30,994 nucleotides of DNA. Origin: Desulfovibrionaceae bacterium UBA6814 (GTDB lineage: Bacteria > Desulfobacterota > Desulfovibrionia > Desulfovibrionales > Desulfovibrionaceae). Positions 13,420 to 20,930 of the stretch are shown here, one piece after another. The position numbers and the translations under genes are program-made. The first letter of the stretch is position 1; each line of letters starts with the position of its first letter. The notes under the pieces were generated by a model. It was not told the DNA's origin and did no database searches. It was given only the letters and a program-made list of their open reading frames with translations. The stretch lies in the NCBI GenBank assembly GCA_002452635.1, contig DKEU01000007.1:2646-33639 (forward strand). Direction: 5' to 3'.

Positions 13420-15561
13420 GTGCACGCCGCGCAACATCCTGACCAGCATCGCAACCGAAGCCTCACCAGGGCGCTCCTGGGGGCCCTGGCCGTGGCCGGC
13501 TTGGCCCTGCTCCTGTACCTGCCCACCGCAGACTATGCCTTCCTCCATTTCGACGATCCGGTTTACGTCACCGAGAATTCCATCGTACCCTTCGGGTTCA
13601 CCTGGTATGGGTTCACCCAGGCCTTCGCCCTTGGCAACGACACGTACTGGCATCCCCTGGTCTGGCTGTCCCTCATGGCCGATGCCCAGTTCTTCGGCCT
13701 GGACCCGGCGGCCTACCACCTGCACAACGCGGTGCTGCACGCCCTGTCGTCGGGCCTCCTGGTCCTGGCCCTGGCGCTCATGACCGGCCGGGCCTGGGAG
13801 TCGGTGCTGGCGGGGGTCCTTTTCGCGGTCCATCCCCTGAACATCGAGTCCGTGGCCTGGGTGGCGGAGCGCAAGAGCGCGTTGTCCACCCTATTCTGGA
13901 TGCTCTGTCTGTTGGCCTATGCCTGGCATGCCCGCCGGCCTTCGTTCCGGCGCATGGGATGGGTGGCCCTGATGCTCGGCCTGGGCCTGCTGGCCAAGCC
14001 CACCCTGGTGGTCCTGCCCGCGGCGCTCTTGCTCCTGGACTGGTGGCCTCTGGCCCGGTTTTCGGCCGCGCCTGACCCTGGGCGGGGGGAGGGCGCACCG
14101 GCCGTCGTCCGGTTCCCGCTTCGCCGGCTCCTTCGTGAAAAGCTGCCCCTGTTTCTGATGTCCGGCCTGGCCACGGCGCTCGTGCTGGCCTCCCGCCAGG
14201 ACGTGTCCCTGGGGCGGGAGGTCAGCGATCCGGTGTCCCTGGGCCTGCGCCTGGCCAACATTCCGGTATCGGTTGTCAAGTACGTCTACAAGTTTTTCCT
14301 TCCCCAGGAACTGACCATCCTCTACCCCTTCCCCGCGCAGATACCTGTCTGGCAGTGGGCGGGCGCCCTGGTGCTGGTGGCCGGGGTGACGGCCCTGGCC
14401 CTGGCCTTGGCGCGCCGGCGGCCGGTGTGGGCCGTGGGCTGGCTGTGGTTCCTGGTCTGCCTGGCGCCCATGTCCGGGCTGGTGCAGGTGGGGTTGTGGC
14501 CGGAGATGGCCGACCGCTTCCTCTACCTGCCCATGGTGGGCCTGTGCCTGATCCTCGCCATGGGAATGCGGGTCCCGTCGCCCCGGTGGGGCCGGCTCGG
14601 GAATCTGTTGCCGGCGGGGCTTTTGGCCGCCTATTTCGCCTTCTTCACCTGGGTGCAGCTGCCCTACTGGCGGGACGGCCAGGTCCTCTTCACTCGGGCC
14701 TCGGAACTCGTGCCCCAAAGCAACGTGATCCACAACAACTTGGCCTTGGCCCTCTTGCGGAACGGCGACGTGGAGGGGGCCCTGGCTGAGTTGGAGGTCT
14801 CCTGGCGGCTCAAGCCCCGCGACCTGTGGCTCTATCTCTTCCGCGGGAAGGTGCTGGAAGGCTTGGGCCGGTGGGAAGAGGCCGGACAGGAGTACCGCCA
14901 GGCCCTGGAGTTGCGGCCGGACGCCACCGATCTCGCGGTCAAGCTGGCGCTGGTCCAGGCTAGGTCGGGCCGGATGGCCGAGGCCGAGGCCGGCCTGCGC
15001 GCCGTCCTGGAGCGCAAGCCCGGGAACCGGGATGCGCTGGCCGCCCTTGGCCGGGTGCTCCTGGGGCGGGGCGACTGGGCCCGGGCCGGCGAGGCGCTCG
15101 CCGCGTTGCATCGGAAACTGCCGCGGGACCGAAACGTCAGGATCTGGCTGGCCCAGGCTCGATTGGGCCAGGGGCGGCTGGATGAAACCCGGATCCTGGC
15201 GCAGGGGGTCCTGGATGACGACCCGCAGTTCGCCCCGGGCTGGCGGGTGGCGGAGGCACTGTACCGGGCGCGCGGCCAGGAACTGGAGGCGGCGCAGGCC
15301 GGGGCTCGAGCCCGGGAGGTGGAGGCGCACTACGCCCGGGCGTTCGCGGAGATCGGGCGCGCGGCGCAGGCTGCCGGGAAGCTGGACAGCGCAGTTTTTC
15401 ACTGGCTCCAGGCGGTGGAGATCGCCCCCTGGTCCGACGGGTACGCCCAGGGGCTGTCCGCGGCGTTGCGGGCTGCCGGGCGGGGCGTGGAAGCCCAGCC
15501 TATCTTGGAGGCAGTGAAGAAATACGGGCGAAACGTCGAGGTTGGCCTGCAAGGTCCGTAA
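13420..15561 (+). CDS. TMTC-like GT-C glycosyltransferase with C-terminal TPR repeats
   Basis: 713 residues with a GTG start, supported by AGGGAG 5 bases upstream. Residues about 20-430 are a multi-helix membrane part. An acidic pair lies in the first extracytoplasmic loop (FLHFDDPVYVTENS), followed by DTYWHPLVWLSLMADAQFFG, HPLNIESVAWVAERK and GLWPEMADRFLYLPMVGL. Residues about 430-700 form several TPR units (for example NVIHNNLALALLRNGDVEGAL, LRPDATDLAVKLALVQARSG). This matches the TMTC/DUF1736 type of GT-C transferase; eukaryotic members O-mannosylate proteins, and bacterial members are mostly uncharacterised. Its place between the major pilin and the assembly operon makes the pilins the obvious candidate substrates, which is inference. 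A paralogue on the other strand begins at 1165. Confidence 0.85.
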   Translation: MHAAQHPDQHRNRSLTRALLGALAVAGLALLLYLPTADYAFLHFDDPVYVTENSIVPFGFTWYGFTQAFALGNDTYWHPLVWLSLMADAQFFGLDPAAYHLHNAVLHALSSGLLVLALALMTGRAWESVLAGVLFAVHPLNIESVAWVAERKSALSTLFWMLCLLAYAWHARRPSFRRMGWVALMLGLGLLAKPTLVVLPAALLLLDWWPLARFSAAPDPGRGEGAPAVVRFPLRRLLREKLPLFLMSGLATALVLASRQDVSLGREVSDPVSLGLRLANIPVSVVKYVYKFFLPQELTILYPFPAQIPVWQWAGALVLVAGVTALALALARRRPVWAVGWLWFLVCLAPMSGLVQVGLWPEMADRFLYLPMVGLCLILAMGMRVPSPRWGRLGNLLPAGLLAAYFAFFTWVQLPYWRDGQVLFTRASELVPQSNVIHNNLALALLRNGDVEGALAELEVSWRLKPRDLWLYLFRGKVLEGLGRWEEAGQEYRQALELRPDATDLAVKLALVQARSGRMAEAEAGLRAVLERKPGNRDALAALGRVLLGRGDWARAGEALAALHRKLPRDRNVRIWLAQARLGQGRLDETRILAQGVLDDDPQFAPGWRVAEALYRARGQELEAAQAGARAREVEAHYARAFAEIGRAAQAAGKLDSAVFHWLQAVEIAPWSDGYAQGLSAALRAAGRGVEAQPILEAVKKYGRNVEVGLQGP

Positions 15562-15625
15562 CGTGGACAACCGTTTCCGCATTCTTGGGGCCATACTGAA
15601 CATCACCTTGTATTCCAGCGAATTG

Positions 15626-15654
15626 TTGATTCGCTCCCGGATTGTGTGTATGAC
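15626..15654 (+). promoter_or_regulatory. Candidate sigma70 promoter of the pilus assembly operon
   Basis: TTGATT (15626-15631), a 17-base spacer and TATGAC (15649-15654) form the best promoter-like match in the 186-base gap before the mshM-like gene. The gap is AT-richer than the surrounding genes. No terminator was seen after the preceding gene, so read-through is also possible. Confidence 0.45.
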
Positions 15655-15747
15655 TTTTGTAAATAGGCGCATCATTGGCTCTCCTATGGCCGAAGAGCAC
15701 GCCTTTCCGCAGTGGCCCGGCACGAGTCCGGCCACAGGAGACCCCGC

Positions 15748-17400
15748 ATGACCAAAGATATTTTCGAGTCCCTGGGCCTGGACAAGAATCCCTTTTCCAT
15801 GGCCGCGGACACCGAAGGGTATTTCCATACCGACGCCACCAAGCAGATCCTGGACGAGCTGGCCTTCGGCATCCTCTCGCGCAAGGGGTTCCTGCTCCTG
15901 TCCGGCGAGGTGGGGGTGGGCAAGACCTCGCTCCTCTACCAGCTGCTCAAACGGCTGGAGGACGAGAACCTGGTCACGTCCTGGATTTTCAACACCATGC
16001 TCAACAAGGAGGAGCTCCTGCTGGCCATCGCCCGGGACTTCTCCCTGGACCCGCCCAAGACCGCCAACGTGGCCCAGCTCATCGAGATCCTCCAGACCTA
16101 CCTGGTGGACCAGAACACCCACAACATGAACTGCGCCATCATCGTGGACGAGGCCCACAACCTTTCCCTGCCGGCCCTGGAGGCCCTGCGCATGCTCTCC
16201 AACCTGGAGGCCGGCGGCCGCAAGCTGGTGCAGATCCTCCTGGTGGGCCAGCCCGAGCTCAAGGCCCGGTTGGACGAGCCCAAGCTGCGCCAACTGCGCA
16301 GCCGCATCACCATCTACCGCGAGCTGGCCCCCTTCACCCCGGAGGAGACCGAGCGCTATGTGAATTTCAAGCTCTCCAGCGCCTCGTCCCAGTTCCGCCT
16401 GGCCAAGGGCCCGGCCAAGGCGGTGTACCAGGCCACCCTGGGCAACACCCGGATGATCAACCTGATCATGGAGCGGGCCCTGTACGCGGCCGTGGCCTTC
16501 GGCGACCGGGACCTGTCCATGCGCGCGGTCAAGGCCGCGGTGGCGGAGATCGCCACCTGCCAGGTGGAGGTGGCGGACCGGCTCTGCGCCCAGCGCCGGC
16601 GCGCCCAGTTCTGGGCCGGCGCTGCCGCCGCCGCGGTGCTCCTGGCCCTGGCTCTGGCCCCCCTGGTGCCCACGGCCCAGGGCCGGCTGAGCCTGGCGGC
16701 CCTGGCGGTGGACCAGTTCATGCCCGCGGCCCAGGCGCCGGCCGCAGCACCGCAGGCATCCGCCGAGGCCAAACCGGCGGAGGTGGCCCAAGCGGTGGTT
16801 GTGGACAAGGCCGCTGCCGAAGCTCCGGCCAAGGCCCCCGAGCCCGCTTCCAGCACCGTGAAAGAGTCCGGGAACGCCTTGACACAGACTGTTAAAAATG
16901 AAACGAATACGGAAGATGCAGAGAAGGAGGGTCAACCGCGCGGGTACCCGAAGGCCTATCGGGATTTCCTGGAAGGTGTGGGGCTCGCGTCCATGCTGGA
17001 CGTGTTCGGTTCCGCGGTTGAGGGGAAAAGTCTCGATGCATTCCGACGCGCGCTTCCGTCCCAGGTCCAGCTCCTGGAGTTCGAACGCCTTCCCTCCGAG
17101 GGCAAGGCGGGCTACGCCTCCTTTCCCTGGAAACAGCATGTCGGCAGCGGGCCGGCCTGGATCGTGGCTTGGCGGCCGCCCCTGGCCATCAAGGACTTCT
17201 ATTACGGCTACCGCAGCCCGGACATCCTGGAACTGCAGCGCATGTTGAAAAAGCTGGGCTATTACTGGGGGGCGGACGACGGCATGGTGGGCCCGGTAAC
17301 GTGGCGGGCCATCAACGAATTCCAGAAGGACATGAAGCTCCGGCGGACCATGTGGCCCGATCCGGAAACCGTGTTCTGGCTGGTCATGGTTTCGGGCTAG
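15748..17400 (+). CDS. mshM: MshM/ExeA-like AAA ATPase with C-terminal peptidoglycan-binding domain
   Basis: 550 residues from the ATG at 15748 (CAGGAG 7 bases upstream). Upstream in-frame ATGs lack such a site. Residues 1-270 form an ExeA/GspA-type AAA domain: Walker A GEVGVGKT (53-60), Walker B with IIVDEAHN (DEAH at 134-137), sensor-like LLVGQPEL and a helical lid. One membrane helix lies at about 288-308, followed by an Ala/Pro-rich linker. The last 60 or so residues are a peptidoglycan-binding-1-like domain (DILELQRMLKKLGYYWG ... GPVTWRAINEFQ). In ExeA/GspA and MshM the cytoplasmic ATPase and periplasmic peptidoglycan-binding part help the secretin assemble through the wall. It is the first gene of the assembly operon. 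Confidence 0.88.
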   Translation: MTKDIFESLGLDKNPFSMAADTEGYFHTDATKQILDELAFGILSRKGFLLLSGEVGVGKTSLLYQLLKRLEDENLVTSWIFNTMLNKEELLLAIARDFSLDPPKTANVAQLIEILQTYLVDQNTHNMNCAIIVDEAHNLSLPALEALRMLSNLEAGGRKLVQILLVGQPELKARLDEPKLRQLRSRITIYRELAPFTPEETERYVNFKLSSASSQFRLAKGPAKAVYQATLGNTRMINLIMERALYAAVAFGDRDLSMRAVKAAVAEIATCQVEVADRLCAQRRRAQFWAGAAAAAVLLALALAPLVPTAQGRLSLAALAVDQFMPAAQAPAAAPQASAEAKPAEVAQAVVVDKAAAEAPAKAPEPASSTVKESGNALTQTVKNETNTEDAEKEGQPRGYPKAYRDFLEGVGLASMLDVFGSAVEGKSLDAFRRALPSQVQLLEFERLPSEGKAGYASFPWKQHVGSGPAWIVAWRPPLAIKDFYYGYRSPDILELQRMLKKLGYYWGADDGMVGPVTWRAINEFQKDMKLRRTMWPDPETVFWLVMVSG

Positions 17401-17437
17401 GGCAACGAACACTCCGGATCGAGGCAAGGACAAGGGC

Positions 17438-19084
17438 ATGACCGCACCCATCCGCATCGGCGACCTGCTCAAGGACAAGGGCTTCATCGGCGATCAGCAC
17501 ATCCGCTACGCCTTGCAGGTACAGCGCGTCACCAAGGAGAAGCTCGGCCAGGTGCTCACCCGCACCGGCCTGGTCTCCGAATACGACCTGGTCAACTCCG
17601 TGGCCCAGCAGCTCGGCATCAAGTACGTCAACCTGAACACCGTCTCCCCGGACCTTGCCCTGCTCAAGCGGTTCAATCGCAACACCTGCCTGGCCCAGCG
17701 GGTTTTTCCCTATGCCCAGGTCGAGAACGAGATCGTGGCCGCCATCGCCGACGTGCCCGACGACCGCACCACCCAGTTCCTGGTGCGGGCCACGGGCATG
17801 CGGCCCCAGTACGTGATGGCCGAAGAGAGCCGGGTCATCGCGTCCATCTACAACTATTTCTATTTTCTTGATAATCCCGTCGAGAAGCTGATGCAGCGCG
17901 AGGTGGGCATCATCGCCGCGGACACCAGCCGCACGGTGAGCCCGGACACGCTCATCAACTACATCCTGCTCTGGGCCGTGAAGCAGCGCGCCACGGACAT
18001 CCACATCCGCCCCATGGCCCAGGGCCTGGCCCTGGCCTTCCGGGTGGACGGCGTGCTCTCCAACGTGGCCTTCATGCCGCCCCAGTTGCAGCGCATCGTG
18101 ACCTCCATCAAACTGCAGGCGGGCATGGACATCGCCGAGCAGCGCCTGCCCCAGGACGGCCGCTGGACCGCCAACCTGCTGGAGCGGCGCTACGACATCC
18201 GCGCCTCCACCATCGTCACGCCCTTTGGCGAGAACGTGGCCCTGCGCCTGCTCTCCCAGGAGCGGGCCAGCTTCAGCCTGGCCGCGCTGGGCTTCCTGCC
18301 CGACGCGGTGGAGGCCATGCGCAAGGTCTTTGACGAGCCCTTCGGCATCGTGCTGCTTTCCGGCCCCACCGGTTCGGGCAAGTCCACCACCCTGGTGGCG
18401 GGCCTGACCTCCCTGGACCTGCTGGGCAAGAACGTGCTCACCGTGGAGAACCCCATCGAATATGTGGTTCCCCTGGCCCGGCAGACCCAGGTCAATGAAC
18501 CCGCGGGGTACAATTTCTCCAACGCCATGCGCTACTTCCTGCGGCACGACCCGGACGTGGTGCTCATCGGCGAAATGCGCGACACCGAGACCGCCAAGAC
18601 CGCGCTCACCGCGGCCACCACCGGCCACATGGTGCTCTCCACCCTGCACGCCAATACCGCGCTGGGCGCCATCCCCCGCCTGCAGGGCCTGGAGATGGAC
18701 ACCGAGATGCTGGCCGAGAGCCTCATCGCCGTGGTCAGCCAGCGTCTGGTGCGCACCATCTGCCCGCACTGCGTCGAGACCTACCAGCCCACGGCCGCGG
18801 ACCTGGAGTACCTGGGCGTGGACGTGAAGGAGCTCAAGCGCGGGAAGGGCTGCGCGGACTGCAACCAAACCGGCTACCTGGGCCGGACCCTGGTCTACGA
18901 GATCATGGTGGTGGAGCGGGAGATCCGGCAGCTTCTGGAGAAGAGCGCGGATCTGACCGAGATCGAGGATTCCCTGGTGCGCAAGGGCTTCAAGAACATG
19001 TTCGACATCGGGGTACAGAAGGCGGTGATGGGGATCACCACCGTGGAGGAGCTGCAGCGGGTGCTCGGCAAGACCCGCTTCTAG
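17438..19084 (+). CDS. mshE: MshE-like pilus assembly ATPase with tandem c-di-GMP-binding MshEN motif
   Basis: 548 residues, the hexameric motor that drives pilus extension (GspE/PilB family). Residues 7-53 are two copies of the MshEN 24-residue pattern, beginning RIGDLLKDKG and KLGQVLTRTG, with a 5-residue spacer (RVTKE) and every consensus position filled by the expected or a similar residue. This domain binds cyclic di-GMP in MshE. The catalytic part has Walker A GPTGSGKST (309-317), the Asp-box region (TVENPIEY), Walker B LIGEMRD with Glu379, the His-box LSTLHAN, and the zinc-binding cysteines C442/C445 and C472/C475. The start is the ATG at 17438. It lies 37 bases after the mshM-like gene. 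Extension rather than retraction is indicated by the N-domain and the zinc motif. Confidence 0.95.
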   Translation: MTAPIRIGDLLKDKGFIGDQHIRYALQVQRVTKEKLGQVLTRTGLVSEYDLVNSVAQQLGIKYVNLNTVSPDLALLKRFNRNTCLAQRVFPYAQVENEIVAAIADVPDDRTTQFLVRATGMRPQYVMAEESRVIASIYNYFYFLDNPVEKLMQREVGIIAADTSRTVSPDTLINYILLWAVKQRATDIHIRPMAQGLALAFRVDGVLSNVAFMPPQLQRIVTSIKLQAGMDIAEQRLPQDGRWTANLLERRYDIRASTIVTPFGENVALRLLSQERASFSLAALGFLPDAVEAMRKVFDEPFGIVLLSGPTGSGKSTTLVAGLTSLDLLGKNVLTVENPIEYVVPLARQTQVNEPAGYNFSNAMRYFLRHDPDVVLIGEMRDTETAKTALTAATTGHMVLSTLHANTALGAIPRLQGLEMDTEMLAESLIAVVSQRLVRTICPHCVETYQPTAADLEYLGVDVKELKRGKGCADCNQTGYLGRTLVYEIMVVEREIRQLLEKSADLTEIEDSLVRKGFKNMFDIGVQKAVMGITTVEELQRVLGKTRF

Positions 19085-19165
19085 ACGCCAGGATCCGCCG
19101 CCCGATTCGGGAGGCGAATGTAGACGCGGCAACGCGCCGCGCGGGGAAGGCAGGGGAGAGGACGA

Positions 19166-20392
19166 ATGGCGATCTTCCGATTTCGCATGCTCACGCCCTC
19201 GGGCAAGGTGGACCGAGGCGTCGTGGAGCTTCCCTTCGTGGACGACGCCCCTGCCATCCGCTATCTGGAAAGGCAGGGCGGGGTGGTCATCTCCATCACC
19301 CGCCTGGGCAAGGTCATGTCCTGGCTCACCAAGCTGGCCACCCAGGGCTTTGCCAAGGTCGGCCGCATGGAGCTGGCGGAATTCTTCAACAACATGGCCA
19401 TGCTCATGGGCGCCGGCGTTCCCGTGCTCTCGTCCATGGACGAGATCATGGGGGACATCAAGAACCCCATGCTGCTCATGACCCTCAAGTTCATGCGCAC
19501 GGACATCGAGGGCGGCCAGACCTTCGGCGAGTCCCTCACCCGCCACCCCAAGGTCTTCAACCAGCTCATCCAGTACATGTGCCGGATCGGCGAGGAGACC
19601 GGCATGCTCGATGAGATGTGCAAGAAGAGTGCGGAGCACCTGGAGCACGTCGAGGAGATCGTGTCCGGAACCAAGCGCGCGCTGGTGTATCCGGGTTTCA
19701 TATTCTTCGTGGTGATCCTGTCCTGTTTCTTCTGGTTCTATGTGGTGGTGCCCAAGATCGTGAAGCTTTTCGTGGACATGGGTGTGGAAATTCCCACGCC
19801 CACCAAGATCCTCATCGCCGTCTCCGAGTGGTTCCAGACTCAGTTCGGGTTCTGGCTGCTGGTGACGGCCATATCCATCGTCGGGATCATTTTCCTGCGC
19901 AAGCGGAGCACCCGGGTTCGCTACGCCATCGACAACGTGATCTTGCACCTGCCCATCGTCTCCACCATCGTGAAGGCCTCCACCGTGGCCATGATGAGCG
20001 AGTACCTGGGCATCCTCATCGGCGCGGGCGTGGGCGTGGTGCGCACCCTGGAGATCATCACCGACTCGTTGGGCAACCTGGTGTACAAGGGCCGGCTCAT
20101 CCTGGTCCAGGATTCGGTGAAGAACGGCAACCCGCTCTCCGATTCCCTGCGCACCGCGGAGGCCATGCACCCCTTTGCGGTGCGCATGATTTCGGTGGGC
20201 GAACAGACGGGCCGCATCGAAGAGCAGACCGCGTACGTGTCCAAGTTGTATCGGGACAAGCTGAACGGCATGGTGGAGGTCCTGGGCAAGACCTTGGAAC
20301 CGGCCATGTTGGTGTTTATGGGGGTGCTGTTCGGCGCCATCTTCGCCGGACTGCTCCTGCCCATCTACGACATGATGGGGAAAATGGCCTAA
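19166..20392 (+). CDS. mshG: MshG/PilC/GspF-like inner-membrane platform protein
   Basis: 408 residues, the inner-membrane platform on which the assembly ATPase acts. It opens FRFRMLTPSGKVDRGVVE, the usual short N-terminal beta region. Two GspF domains follow, each beginning with a motif of the type ELAEFFNNMAMLMGAGVPVL (about residue 70) and VAMMSEYLGILIGAGVGVV (about residue 275). Characteristic ICRIGEETGMLDEM- and ISVGEQTGRIEEQ-type segments are present in each half. Membrane helices lie near 175-195, 230-248 and 375-400. GGAGAGG lies 7 bases before the ATG. Family, length and position after the ATPase gene all agree. Confidence 0.95.
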   Translation: MAIFRFRMLTPSGKVDRGVVELPFVDDAPAIRYLERQGGVVISITRLGKVMSWLTKLATQGFAKVGRMELAEFFNNMAMLMGAGVPVLSSMDEIMGDIKNPMLLMTLKFMRTDIEGGQTFGESLTRHPKVFNQLIQYMCRIGEETGMLDEMCKKSAEHLEHVEEIVSGTKRALVYPGFIFFVVILSCFFWFYVVVPKIVKLFVDMGVEIPTPTKILIAVSEWFQTQFGFWLLVTAISIVGIIFLRKRSTRVRYAIDNVILHLPIVSTIVKASTVAMMSEYLGILIGAGVGVVRTLEIITDSLGNLVYKGRLILVQDSVKNGNPLSDSLRTAEAMHPFAVRMISVGEQTGRIEEQTAYVSKLYRDKLNGMVEVLGKTLEPAMLVFMGVLFGAIFAGLLLPIYDMMGKMA

Positions 20393-20407
20393 GGGGGAAC
20401 CGCTGCA

Positions 20408-20908
20408 ATGCGCTGGATCATCGCCATACTCTTGAGCGTCGCGCTGGCAGGAGGCGTGTACTATGGGTACGACTCCTGGAACGCCTTTACCGTCAAGCAG
20501 GCCGAACTTGCGCACCTGCAACAGGTGCAGAAGGACTTGGAGAGGATTCGGAAGGAGTATGACGCCCAGGCCGTTGAGGTGGCCAAGATCTCGGCTCTGT
20601 GGAAGCAGATCCAGGCCGTGGGCCTGGAGCCGGGCCGCTGGATCAGCCATCCCCTGTCCGTGTCCAAGACCCTGTCTTGGGATGACTACAGCCGGCTCAT
20701 CCTGTTCTCCGCAAACACCATCGACGCAACGGGCGGGTACTGGTTCAAGCCCGAAAGGTTGCGGGTTGTGCGGGTCGTGGGCGACAGCGACAAGCCGAAA
20801 TCGGGCGAACAAGGCCCGGTCCAAGTCGGCGGCGAAGGTGGCGAGGAAAAGCGGGTCGAGTTGTACGATGCGACCTTCGCAGGAAAGTTCCTGATCCGGA
20901 AGGAATAA
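20408..20908 (+). CDS. Small inner-membrane protein of the pilus alignment complex (PilO/MshJ-like)
   Basis: 166 residues. An N-terminal membrane helix (about residues 2-22) is followed by a coiled-coil (VKQAELAHLQQVQKDLERIRKEY region, about 30-75). A small soluble part with W and Y residues (LSWDDYSRLILF, GYWFKPERLRVV) follows, then a charged low-complexity stretch and YDATFAGKFLIRK. This bitopic helix/coiled-coil/small-domain layout and the operon position match PilO, GspM or MshJ, which pair with PilN/GspL/MshI. Direct sequence similarity is too weak for a symbol. It lies 15 bases after the platform gene and 22 before the next. Confidence 0.65.
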   Translation: MRWIIAILLSVALAGGVYYGYDSWNAFTVKQAELAHLQQVQKDLERIRKEYDAQAVEVAKISALWKQIQAVGLEPGRWISHPLSVSKTLSWDDYSRLILFSANTIDATGGYWFKPERLRVVRVVGDSDKPKSGEQGPVQVGGEGGEEKRVELYDATFAGKFLIRKE

Positions 20909-20930
20909 CCCGGGACAACGGACGGAAGCC

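Noticed and set aside
15500..15751. Short open frames on both strands in the gap before the mshM-like gene
   Set aside because: Neither has a convincing ribosome site or recognisable family; the stretch is better read as promoter DNA.
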